Part shown: piece after piece, positions 28,634 through 40,700 of the stretch
Layout: every line of letters starts with the position of its first letter
How positions within the stretch are numbered: position 1 is the first letter of the stretch
NCBI GenBank assembly: GCA_024698805.1
Contig: JAILQT010000030.1
Span: forward strand, 1 to 43,160
Direction of reading: 5' to 3'
From: Solobacterium sp.
Lineage (GTDB): Bacteria > Bacillota_I > Bacilli_A > Erysipelotrichales > Erysipelotrichaceae
Length of the DNA: 43,160 bases
Translations under genes and position numbers: made by a program
The notes under the pieces: model-generated
The model's input: the letters and a program-made list of their open reading frames with translations, nothing else
Database searches by the model: none
Told to the model about the DNA's origin: nothing

Positions 28634-30985
28634 ATGTTAAAGAAGATGTCTGCAGCAGTGTTGTCATTTTTAATGACTATTGCAGTTTTCCCACAGAGTA
28701 TTTATGCGGAAGAAGGGATTGAGGAAACAGAAGAAGAGATCATTGAGACTGAAGAGACCGGACAGGAAGAAGAGGCTTTCCCTGAAGAAATGACCGAAGA
28801 GGAATTGCCTGCTGAGAGCATTCCTGAAGAGGTTGTTCCTGAAGAACTGGCAGAAGTGCTGCCCGAAGAGGAAGCACCAGAAGAACAGGAAGAAGTAATT
28901 CCTGAAGAGACAAAAGAAGAAACTGTGATCGAAGAAACAACTGAACAGGAAAACCCGCAGGACGAATCTGCTGAAGAAATCATTGAAGAAGAAATCGGGG
29001 AAACAGGGGAAACTGCAGAAGCGAAGTATTATGAAGACTTCCAGTATATAAGCAACGGAACGCAAGTCAAGATAACCGGATACAGGGGAAACAGTACTGA
29101 TTTGGTTATTCCTTCCAGTATTCATGGACAGCCTGTTGTAAAGATTGGGGAAAAGGCATTCTATGATACAGACCTGACCAGTATTTTTCTCCCGGACAGT
29201 GTAATAAAAATAGACTTCGATGCATTTGGACTCTGTGATTCTTTAAAAAAAGTAACGATTTCTGCAAGTAACACTGATATCAAATCTACTGTTTTCGAAG
29301 GCTGCACAGCAATAGAGACAGCAGGACCGGTCGGAAGCGGAGCAGATTACGAGTTCGGATGGGCAAAAAGCATTCCTGAAAATGCATTCAGAGGGTGCAC
29401 CGGGTTGAAGAGCATCACAATTCCGGAAGGAATAAAAAATTTGGAAAGATATGCTTTTCAATCCTGCAGCAATTTAAAGCATATAGTAATACCTGCTAGT
29501 GTAACAAATATTGAAGTTTTTACGTTTGATGAAGATGAATTTTGGGAAGATATAGCAATAGAGACTGCCGGACCGATCGGAAGCGGAGCAGATTATGAGT
29601 TCGGATGGACTAAAGATATTCCTGATAATGCATTTAGCGGCTGCAGATCTATGACAGAAATAACACTGCCGTCAGGGCTAAAAACTATTGGAGAAAACGC
29701 ATTCTATAATTGTTCGGGTCTGAAAAAAATAACAATACCAAAAAGTGTTACCAGCTTTGGTAATTGGGCTTTCAAGAATTGTACGGGTCTGAAAACAATA
29801 ACAATACCAAAAAGTGTTACCAGCTTTGGATATTCTGCTTTCGATGGTTGTACATGGATAAAAACTGCAGGTCCTGTCGGAAGCGGAGCTTCATATCAAT
29901 TCGAATGGGTTACCAGCATTCCTGATGATGCATTTTCTGGTTGCAGCGGGTTAACAAACATTACAATACCGGAAACAGTAACAAGTATTGGTAAATGGGC
30001 TTTTTCCCATTGCAGTGGTTTGAAAACCTTTACAATACCAGATAATATTACAAGTATTGGTGAAGGGGCTTTTTACGGATGTTATAATCTGAAAACCATA
30101 AAAATACCAGCTAGTGTTTCATATATTAGTGATAATGCATTTGAATCCTGTTCCAGTTTAATAAATATTACAATCCCATCTGGTGTGACAAGTATCGGAA
30201 GAGCAGCATTTATGTGGTGCGGAGAATTATCAAGCATAACGATGCCGACCAGTCTTACGTTTATTGCTGATGATGCGTTTGTGAACTGTGAAAAGCTGAA
30301 GAAAATCAATATTCCTGCTTCTGTTACTGATATTTATCCAAACGCATTAGGTTATACGTACGGTGTTATTGATGAAGATGATCCGGACCGGTATTTCGAT
30401 TATTTTGAAATATATGATTTTGAGATTTCCGGTTATGCAGGCACCGAGGCAGAAAGATACGCAAATGAAAACGGATTCACGTTTATCAAAAAAACAGGCT
30501 GGGTAAAGATTGCAGACAAATGGTATTACTATGGTAAAAATGGAGCTTTGAAGAAATGCTGGAAGAAGATCTCCAACAAGTGGTATTACTTTGATGCTTC
30601 AGGAACTATGACCACAGGCTGGAAAAAGATCTCCGGCAAATGGTATTACTTCACTACAGCAGGAAAGATGGTTACCGGGTGGCAGAAGATATCCAGGAAG
30701 TGGTATTACTTTACCTCAAGCGGAATTATGATCACTGGCTGGAAAAAGCTGGGGGGCAAATGTTATTACTTCAGCAGCTCAGGTGACATGATCACAGGCT
30801 GGAAGAAGATATCAAAAAAATGGTATTACTTCAGCAGCTCAGGTGTTATGACCACAAGCTGGAAAAAAATAAGCGGAAAGTGGTATTACTTCATGAGCAG
30901 CGGAGAGATGCTTGCAGATACTGCCAGGAAGATAGGGAAGAAGGTATATTATTTCGATTCCTCCGGTGTATGTACAAATCCGTAA
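28634..30985 (+). CDS. BspA-type LRR surface protein with E/P-rich stalk and C-terminal cell-wall-binding repeats (intact)
   Basis: MLKKMSAAVLSFLMTIAVFPQSIYAEEG signal; LRR_5-like repeats; GWxKISxKWYYFxxSGxMxTGW repeats; GAGGAG RBS 18 nt after the preceding stop. Confidence 0.88.
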   Translation: MLKKMSAAVLSFLMTIAVFPQSIYAEEGIEETEEEIIETEETGQEEEAFPEEMTEEELPAESIPEEVVPEELAEVLPEEEAPEEQEEVIPEETKEETVIEETTEQENPQDESAEEIIEEEIGETGETAEAKYYEDFQYISNGTQVKITGYRGNSTDLVIPSSIHGQPVVKIGEKAFYDTDLTSIFLPDSVIKIDFDAFGLCDSLKKVTISASNTDIKSTVFEGCTAIETAGPVGSGADYEFGWAKSIPENAFRGCTGLKSITIPEGIKNLERYAFQSCSNLKHIVIPASVTNIEVFTFDEDEFWEDIAIETAGPIGSGADYEFGWTKDIPDNAFSGCRSMTEITLPSGLKTIGENAFYNCSGLKKITIPKSVTSFGNWAFKNCTGLKTITIPKSVTSFGYSAFDGCTWIKTAGPVGSGASYQFEWVTSIPDDAFSGCSGLTNITIPETVTSIGKWAFSHCSGLKTFTIPDNITSIGEGAFYGCYNLKTIKIPASVSYISDNAFESCSSLINITIPSGVTSIGRAAFMWCGELSSITMPTSLTFIADDAFVNCEKLKKINIPASVTDIYPNALGYTYGVIDEDDPDRYFDYFEIYDFEISGYAGTEAERYANENGFTFIKKTGWVKIADKWYYYGKNGALKKCWKKISNKWYYFDASGTMTTGWKKISGKWYYFTTAGKMVTGWQKISRKWYYFTSSGIMITGWKKLGGKCYYFSSSGDMITGWKKISKKWYYFSSSGVMTTSWKKISGKWYYFMSSGEMLADTARKIGKKVYYFDSSGVCTNP

Positions 30986-31041
30986 AGCAGGAATGACTCT
31001 GATACGTTAGATGAAATACATAATTGGATAACAGATATAAG

Positions 31042-31095
31042 CCGTATCTGGCAGGGATAAGTCAAAGGATTCCCAACAAGCCAAATACGGTTTTT
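31042..31095 (+). terminator. Rho-independent terminator after the second surface-protein gene
   Basis: CCGTAT...ATACGG TTTTT with nested GGC/GCC and GGGA/TCCC stems. Confidence 0.65.
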
Positions 31096-31099
31096 CAGT

Positions 31100-31262
31100 G
31101 CGGATTCTACACGAAAACGAACGGATGAGGCATATACAGGATAATTGACGGAATGATAGCATTATGATTGGTTACAGATGGTTTTGAAAAGAATCTTTTT
31201 TTGGTATCGCCCGATGGGCATACCCTTGCATTTATTCCATATGGAGAAAGGATTACACGACT
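31100..31262 (+). promoter_or_regulatory. Conserved 5' leader copy B
   Basis: TGCGGATTcTACACGAAAACGAACGGAT..., bulged hairpin GGTAT(C)GCCC GAT GGGC ATACC (31203-31224); lacks the TTGACA of copies A and C. Confidence 0.6.
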
Positions 31263-34233
31263 ATGTACAAGAAACTGTTTGCCGTACTGATGTCACTGTT
31301 TTTGTCTGTAACTGTCCTGCCGCAGCATGTTTTTGCGGAGGAAGGGACAGAGGAAACAGAGGATGAGATCGTTGAGACCGAAGAGACAGTACTGGAAGAA
31401 GAGGCTGTCCCTGAAAAAGTGACCGAAGAGGAACTGCCTGCTGAGATCATTATTGAAGAAACTGCAGCGGAAGACCCTGCAGTAGTGTTGCAGGAAGAGG
31501 ACACAGCTGAAGAACAGGAAGAAGTGATTCCTGAAGAGAAAGAAGAAGAACCTGTGATCGAAGAGTCTGAAGAACCTGAGGAAGAGATCACGGAAACCGG
31601 GGAGAACATACAGGAAGAAGTTATTTCCGGGGAAGCCCTCATAGAAGAACCTGTTTATGAAGAGCCGGCGGAAGTGCTGCAGGAAGGGGGGAACATCCGA
31701 AGGATCTGAAGCAGAGATGATCCCTGAAGCGACTGAAGAGCCAGAGGAATATATTGAAGAGCCTGGGGTTACAGAAACTGCTCAAGAAGAGGAACTACAG
31801 TCTGAAGAGGTAATTGAAGAGGAATCTGCAGTAGAAACAACAGCTGAAGAAGCAGCCGAAGCAGCAGCGAACTACAAAGAATTTCTGTATACAGATGATG
31901 GAACACAGGTCACGATAAATGGATACAAAGGTACGGATACGGATCTGGTTATTCCATCCAGTATTGATGGACTTCCGGTTACTGCTATTGGAGAGAAAGC
32001 ATTCAGGAAAAGCAGCCTGACAGGTATCTTCCTGCCCGAAAGTGTAATCAGTATTGGAGATTATGCATTTGCAGGATGTGCAGACTTAAGAAAGATCACG
32101 ATATCATCTCCGGAAGCAGTAATTGATGAATTTGGTGTATTTAAGGGCTGCAGCAGCATAAAAACTGCCGGTCCGATCGGCAGCGGTTCGGATTATGAAT
32201 TCGGATGGACTGAAGGCATTCCGGATTACGCATTTATGGATTTAACAGGACTGACCCATGCGGAGATACCGGACGGTATTAAAACAGTAGGCGCTTTTGT
32301 ATTTCAAAACTGCGCAGGATTAACTTCAATAACAATACCCGGTACTGTGACATACATTGATGCCTGGGCATTCAGCGGGTGTACGGGTTTAACCTCTGTT
32401 GTTGTACCGGAGAGCGTGAAAAGTATACAGGATGGGATATTCGATGACTGCACGGGTTTAACTTCTGTTACGATCCCGGACGACCTGGAAAGTATTGGGA
32501 GTTTTGCATTTTATAACTGTAAGAATTTAGGCTCATTTACTATTCCGGGTACTGTGAAAAGCATCGGAAAGGGTGCATTCCTTGGGTGTACGGGTTTAAC
32601 CTCTGTTTCAATACCGGAGAGCGTGAAAAATATTGGAGAGTATGCGTTCTCAGATTGTACGAATATAACTTCTCTTACCATACCCGGTACTGAAATAAGT
32701 ATAGAAGATTGCGCATTCTATGGCTGTGCCGGTTTAAAATCAGCCGGACCTCTCGGAAGCGGGGCTGATTATCAGTTCGGATGGACTGAACGTATTCCGG
32801 ATAATTCATTTGATGGCTGTACCGGATTAACAGAAATAACGATCCCGGACACAGTGACCAGTATTGGGGATTGGGCATTTGGTGTATGCAAAAGTTTACC
32901 TTCCCTTAAAATACCGGATACAGTGACTAGTATAGGGGATGGAGCGTTCTCAATCTGCAGCAGCCTGAAGAACATAAATATCCCGGATGGAATTACCGAA
33001 TATTCACATAGGATGTTCGTTGGCTGTTTCGAGCTGCCTGAAATGCCGGTCCTGCCTAACGCAAAAAGTATTCCTGAAGCTGCCTTTGCGAGCTGTTACC
33101 AGCTCAAAGAAGTAACGATACCGAAAGGTGTAAAAACGATTGGTTTACAAGCATTTGAAGAATGTAAGAATCTGACAAAAGTTACGATCCCTTCAACCGT
33201 TACAAGTATCGACTATAATGCATTTCAGAGTTGTCCGAAACTCAAAAGCATCACTATCCCTGCATCGGTTAAGAAGATCAACGATTATGCTTTCGGGTAT
33301 ACATATTATTTTGATGAAGACGGTAAAGTAGATTACGACAAAGAAGATAAAGTCGACGGCTTCACGATTTACGGGTATCTGGGCAGTGCAGCTGATAAAT
33401 ATGCAAGGGAAAACGGATTTAACTTTATAATTCTGGATAACGGCTGGACGAAATTATCCGGGAAATGGTATTACGTTGACGAAGACGGAAAGAAAGAGAT
33501 CGGCTGGAAACAGATCGGATCAAGATGGTTCTATTTTGACGAGAAAGGTGTAATGGCTAAAAGCTGGAAAGAAATCGACGGCAATATGTATTATTTCGGA
33601 AGATCCGGCGCGATGACCAGGAGCTGGAAGAAATTGAACGGTAAATGGTATTATTTCAAAAGGTCCGGTGCAATGGGTAAAGGCTGGAAGCATATCGCAG
33701 GTAAATGGTACTGGTTTGGTTCTGACGGAATAATGGTCCGTTTCTGGAATAAGATCAACAACAAATGGTTTTACTTCGACGATAACGGCGTAATGGTCAC
33801 TGGATGGCAGCAGATCGACGGGAAGACGTATTATTTCAACTCGTTCGGCAGAATGCTGCGAAGCTGGCATAAACTTGACGACAAATGGTTTTACTTCAAG
33901 CGATCCGGCGAGATGGGAACCGGCTGGAAGCACATCGCCGGCTGGTACTACTACTTCCTCGACAGCGGCGAAATGCTGGAGAATACATTTATGGAGATCG
34001 ACGGTAAGACGTATTATTTCAACTTGCTCGGCAGGATGCTGAGAAGCTGGAATAAGATCGACGGCAAATGGTATTACTTCAATTCTTCCGGTGAAATGGC
34101 AACAGGCTGGAAGAAGATCTCGGACAAATGGTATTACTTCCTGGACAGCGGTGAAATGCTGGAAAACACGACAAAGACGATCGATGGTAAGGAATACAGT
34201 TTCGACGATTCTGGCGTATGCACGAATCCCTGA
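31263..34233 (+). pseudogene. BspA-type LRR/cell-wall-binding-repeat surface protein, split by a +1 frameshift at G6 (31686-31691)
   Basis: ORF 31263-31709 (MYKKLFAVLMSLFLSVTVLPQHVFAEEG..., E-rich) continues in the frame of ORF 31657-34233; at the paralogous site of the 26030 gene the sequence is CAGGAAGAGGAAACATCC versus CAGGAAGGGGGGAACATCC here (one extra nt). Confidence 0.8.
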
Positions 34234-34514
34234 TTCCAAATCCGGAACAGTGATACGGAATGCATAAAGCAGTCATTTGGAAAAAAAGGTACAGATCTGA
34301 CAGAAACGGGATATGTCTGAAACCGTAACAGATTGACGCGTTAATTGCTGATACTTTGTTTATGATGATGTGTCCGCAGTTGGGAATGAAAGTCTGGCGT
34401 GCAGTTTGTGATGCAAAGAACAACTAAGCAAAGCACCGCAAGCAGGATTGACCGGCAGGCAAAAAGCCTTCCCCAGATCCTGAAAGCATTCTATAATCAG
34501 GTCAATTGAATCAC

Positions 34515-34540
34515 ACGGGGTCATGATGATCCCGTTTTTC
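34515..34540 (+). terminator. Terminator copy resembling the gatD terminator
   Basis: TCACACGGGGTCATGATGATCCCGTTTTTC; matches 25759-25785 with few differences. Confidence 0.7.
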
Positions 34541-34599
34541 TTTGCAGCAAAGACCCCGGGTGGCGGGAAAAAAGCAAACAGGATCGGACACTTTGATAA

Positions 34600-34781
34600 A
34601 ATTGTGATTTATTGTGCGGATTTTACACGAAAACGAACGGATTTGACATATGCATGATAATTGACGGAATGATACCATTATTATTGATAAAAGAGGGCTT
34701 TGAACAAAGTCTGTTTTCAGCGGTATCGCCCAATAGGCATACCCATGCATTCATATCATGCGCAGAAAGGATAATAGGACT
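34600..34781 (+). promoter_or_regulatory. Conserved 5' leader copy C
   Basis: TGCGGATTTTACACGAAAACGAACGGATTTGACA..., hairpin GGTAT(C)GCC CAATA GGC ATACC (34722-34743), CCCATGCATTCAT. Confidence 0.65.
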
Positions 34782-37700
34782 ATGTACAAGAAACTGTTTG
34801 TCGTATTGATGTCACTGTTTCTGTCTGTTACAGTCCTGCCGCAGAATGTTTTTGCGGAGGAAGAGACAGGAGAAACAGAAGAAGAGATCGTTGAGATCGA
34901 AGAGTCTGTACAGGAAGAAGAGGCTGTCCCAGAAGAAGCGATCGAAGAAGGGGAACCAGCGGAGAGTATTCCCGAAGAGGCTGTTCCTGAAGAGACAGAA
35001 GAAGTGCTGCCCGAAGAGGAAGCACCAGAAGAACAGGAAGAAGTAATTCCTGAAGAGACAGAAGAACCTGTGATCGCAGAGGCTGAAGAACCTGAAGAAG
35101 AGATCGCAGAGCCAGTACAGGAAGAGCCTGCTGAAGAACCGGAGATCGAGGTAACGCAGGAGAACGAGCATGAGGAGGAGATCACAGGGGAGGAACCTGA
35201 AAAGGAGCCTTCTGAAGAAGTACCTGCAGAGGAGATCGTTGAAGAAGAAACTGTGCAGGAACCTGAAGTGATCACCGAAGAGGAAGAGGAAACTATTCAG
35301 AATGACGAATCTGCAGATGGATTGGAAGATGCGATCCTGCTTACAGAGGGCGAAACTGTACAGATCAGCTCTGAATCCGGTGAGCCTGTCTATCTGAAGT
35401 TCATCCCGTCCGAATCTGCGAATTATAAGATCTGGTCTTTTGATAATGAAGGTGTTGATCCTTTAGCAGAATTGCTGGACGAAAATGGTGATGTGCTGCT
35501 TGAGGATGATGACGGTGCCGGAAATCTGAATTTCTCACTTAAACAGGAATTGGAAGCAGGAACAACATATTATATTCAGGCACGTTCATACAGCAGCAGT
35601 TTTGCCTATAGCGTTGCAGTGGGGAAATATGAAGTAGTTTCCATAACGTTTGATGCGAACGGCGGCTGGTTTGATAATGAAGATGATACTGAGAGAACAT
35701 ATAAATTTGAAACAGGTGATTATTTCAGTTCTATATATGCCTTGAATCATTCTGATTCTAATATGAGTTTTGCCGGCTGGGCGACAGCACCTGATGCAGA
35801 AGAACCGGATGTGTTTGAAGGACAAACACCTGTTTCAGAACTTACGACTGTGTATGCTGTATGGGCAGAGAGTGTTCAGATCACGCTGAATGCTAACGGA
35901 GGTGTTTTCAATACGCATCCCGGTGATCTCGACGAAGACGGACAGTTCGTAAATACATATGCTAAATTCAAAACGATTGACCTGCAGCAGTATAGAGATA
36001 TTATTGGATATTCCTCTATTCTGTATGAATGTGCCGGGTTCTCAGAAGATCCGGATGCATCGCCTGATGATGCGGTACTGTCATATAAAGTCGTCAGTCC
36101 CGTGGTATTGTATGCTGTTTTCAGAAGACATCCCGGGACCGAGGCCAGCTTGAATCAGACAATCAGCGGAACAATTGAAGGAAACAGTGAATACTGGATC
36201 GAATTTGTACCGGAGGAGACTGGCGGCTATACATTTATTACGGAAGGCAGATACAGTTATCCTGAGTACAGAACTGAAGATCAGAGTTCTCTTAATAATC
36301 TGACAACATCCTATACCGATGAAGACGGAAAGGAACATCATAGTGCTAAAGTCCTGCTTCAGGCCGGAAAGCATTATGCAATCAGACTCGTAAATAATAA
36401 TTCAGAAGCATGTGAGTTTACTGCACAGGTCGTCGAAGGTGAATCAGTTTCTGTAACCTATGATGCAAACGGAGGGTATATCAATATAGATGATAATCCT
36501 GCTTTGTATACTGAAACAGTTATCCCCGGGAAGTATTTTGAAGCGCATGGCAGTGAGTTTGTAAAAAACTATGATGCGCATATGCGGTTTGCCGGCTGGG
36601 CAATGACACCGGATGCGGTTGAGCCGGATATCAATTCTAATACAATGATTGAATCAGACATTACTGTCTATGCAGTATGGGTGAATGAATATACTGTCGT
36701 TACGCTGGATGCCAACGGCGGCAGGATGGATCCTGATCAGGATCCTCCCCTGTTAATTGAAGAACTGCAGTATTATGCAGGAGACACACTGTATCTGTCA
36801 TCGTACACACCGTCAAAAAATTTATGGCAGGGTGATTTTGCCGGCTGGGCACTGACTCCCGATGCGGATGTTACAGAAGTACTGCCGAATGATGAACCGT
36901 ATGTCATTACAGAAGATATAACCTTCTATGCAGTTTATGAATATATTGAAGTAGTTGAACTGCCAGAAGGAGTAAATGCCGGACTGCAGCTGAGCGGATC
37001 CGAAAGAAAATGGGCTTCATTCAGCCCGGAAGACAGTGGTAAATATGTGCTGGAACTCGAATTGTTAGGAGAACTTGAATCGGAGGATTATTTGTACCTC
37101 GAAGTGAACAATTCCGAAGACTCACAAATTAACAGTCATTTTATTTTTAACAATCGGGTGAACCTTTACGAAGAATTCACTGACTCCAGGACATATTATC
37201 TTTCTTTTGAGACCGAATCCTCTGATATCATGGTCGCAATAAGGATAAAGAAGTCTTATGCAAATACAGTCACTTATGACGCGAACGGCGGCTGGTTTGA
37301 TAATGAAGACAATACTGTAAGAACAGAGGAATTTGAATCGGATGAATACTTCCGTTCATATACTCCGAATCACTCAGATCCTGCATTGCGTTTTGCCGGC
37401 TGGGCAACGACGCCGGATGCAGAAGAAGCTGATGTTATTGAAGGACAGACCCTTGCTTCAGAACTGACGACTATCTATGCAGTATGGAAAAGCAGAACAC
37501 AGATCATATCCCTGAACGAAAGCGGGACCGTACATGTAAGCGGTGGAGCCGAAGATCAGATCTATCTGGAGTTCATACCTTTAGAAACAGCAGAGTACAA
37601 GATCTATTCTTCTGAGAATGAAGGAACAGATCCATATGCGAAACTGCTTGATGAAAACTATGATGATCTCACTTCAGATGATGACAGTGCCGGTGACAGG

Positions 37701-40700
37701 AATTTCCGATTGACACAGGAACTGGAAGCAGGAAAGACATATTATATCCTTGTGACTTCTTTCAGCGAAGGTAATTTCACTTATGACGTTACAGCGAAAA
37801 AAGTGACTTTCGTCTCAGTCATATTGGATGCAAACGGTGGTCAGTTTAATAATGGCGATACTGAAACGACCCTGGATTTTGATTCCGATGAATACTTTTA
37901 TCTTGAGGGTGACCTGACTCCCTGGAAGGATGAAATGGGATTTGCCGGCTGGGCAACGGCACCGGATACAGAGGAACCAGATGTAATTGAAGGAGAAACT
38001 CCTGTTTCAGAACTGACGACTGTGTATGCAGTATGGGGAGAGTATGTTGAGATCACACTGAACGCTAACGGAGGGTATTTCACAGAAGAATATGATCTGG
38101 ATCAGGCGGGACAGATCACAAAGACATACGTAAAGAATGCAACGATCAATTTACAGTGGTATAAAAACGATACCAGATATTCCACACTTCTGTATGACTG
38201 TGCCGGCTTCTCAGAAGACCCGGATGCATCAGCTGACGAAGCTTTCTGGTCCTATAAAGTGAATGGTCCGGCAGTGCTGTACGCTGTTTTCAGAGAATAT
38301 CCGGGAACTGAAGTCAGTCTGGATCAGACGGTAACCGGAACGGTATCTGCAGGCAGTGAATACAGGTTTGAATTCATACCGGAAAAGACCGGCGGATATT
38401 CGTTCATTTCGGAAGGGGGATTCAATGATTCCTATTATGTTGATGAAAATGGTTATGGTTTTGCAGAGCGGACAGAAACTGACTATGAAGATGGAATCAG
38501 ACGTGAAACTGTTTCTGCAGTCATGGAAAAGGGCAAGCATTATGTCGTCAGGATCATAAACGACTCTGATGAAGATGCAGAGGTCACTTTACAGGTCAGT
38601 GAATGTTCCACCGTTTCTGTTACATATGATGCGAACGGAGGGTATATCAATGTAGATGATAATCCTTCTTCGTATACTGAAACAGTGATCCCGGGAAAGA
38701 ACTTTGAAGAACAATACACTGATTTTGCAAAGAACAATGACGCGCATATGAGATTTCTCGGCTGGGCAACGACACCGGATGCGGAAGAACCGGATATTGA
38801 TTTTAATATAATTATTGAATCTGATATCACTGTTTATGCAGTCTGGGAGAATGCATATCTTGTTGTGACTGTAGACGCTAACGGCGGTCTGTATAACAGT
38901 GATCCTCATAGCTATCTGCCGCGTTACGAGATTGCGGCAGACTACGGAGATGAGTTCTATCTTCGCTCAAACAATTTAGTGCACGGATGGCAGGGAGAAT
39001 TTATCGGATGGGCTCTGGTTCCTGAGGCGGATGAATCTGAATTGTTAACCACAGACGGACCTTTCATCATTACTGAAGATATTACTTACTACGCAATATA
39101 TGAGAAATCAGATCGATATATATTGCATGAGAATGAAACAATCGAAATACATCCGAATTATCCCCGGACAGTAGCTGAGTTTACACCGGAAGAGAGCGGT
39201 TACTATGTACTGGAAACGGCAGGGAATGACGGGACTGATGTGTCAGCAGAATGCACTGTTGAAGTTTATGAAGAGGATGGATATGCGCTCGCCAGTTCAA
39301 ATTATACGGGCGAACTGCATTTTGAGCTTGCTGAATCTAAGACATATTATGTGAGTTTTTCGAATTATGATTCCATTGATACGATCACTGTAAAGATCAC
39401 TAAGCCTGTTTCGAATACAGTTACCTATGATGCAAACGGCGGCTATTTTGATGAAGATGGACATCCTCAGACAATCACCAGGTCAGTGGTAACAGGCAGA
39501 AACTTTGACGCTCTGTATGATAATTATGTGTTAAACGATGATATGGATCTGGGATTTGTAGGCTGGGCTACTGCACCTGATGCTGAAAAGCCGGATATTG
39601 ATTCAAGTACTGTCATAGGATCTGATATTACAGTTTACGCGGTATGGAACAAAACAGTTACTGTAACATTCATAACTGCAGAAGGGTATTATGAAACTCC
39701 CGGACAGACAGTCATAGAAAGAAAACTGGTTACCGGAAAGGAGTTCTGGATTTCCGGTGCAAAGCCGCTGCATTCCGATCAGCATAAGATATTCAAAGGA
39801 TATTCATTCACTGATGGTGCAGAAGAACCAGATCTGGACTGGTCATTTACCGTTACAGAGCCTGTCACTTTATATGCTGTATGGGAGGAAGGTTTTGTCA
39901 TCACATATAATGCAGGTTCGGGTTATATAGGTGATGATACCGGAATCAGGCAAAAGACTTATACAGTTTCTGAAAATGAATTTTTCGATGATGATATCTT
40001 TGCCGAAAATGAAGATGATCACTTCCATTTTATCGGCTGGGCTTCAACAGAAAATGCTGCTGCAGCGGATATGAACGATTCTTTCCGAATCACACAGGAT
40101 ACTAATGTATATGCTGTATGGGAAGAAAGATTTGTCATCCGTTATGACCTGAACGGTTATAAACCCGGCAAAGGTGCTGGCAGAAGTGTTTACCCGGTCA
40201 AAAAGAATTCGGTTGTCAATTTATATAGTCTCAACGGATATTCCTATAACAGTGAACAGATCAACTTCGAAGGCTGGGCACTCAGCCCCGACGCTTCTGC
40301 CGCGGATGTGCTTCCGGAGAGGTATACAATAACTTCTGATATTACAGTTTACGCTGTCAGCGATCCAATTCAGGAGATCACTGCAGGTGAAACTTACGAT
40401 GTATATTACGGTTTCCAGAAAGCATTCTTCTTTACACCGGAAGAATCAGGTACATATAAATTCGCAGCAGATGATTATACACCTGGTATGTATAAAGGAT
40501 TTGAGATCAAGGATTCCAATAATAATACTGTGGGATATGAATATCATGACAGCGGCAGTTTAAGCTTGTTTATTGAACTGAACGCAGGGGAAACCTATAC
40601 GGTAATTGCAGATAAATCGAATGGTTATAACAGATTCTCATTCAAAGTTGAGAAAGCAGATGCTTTCCCTGTAACACTGAATGCGAACGGCGGTACTTTC

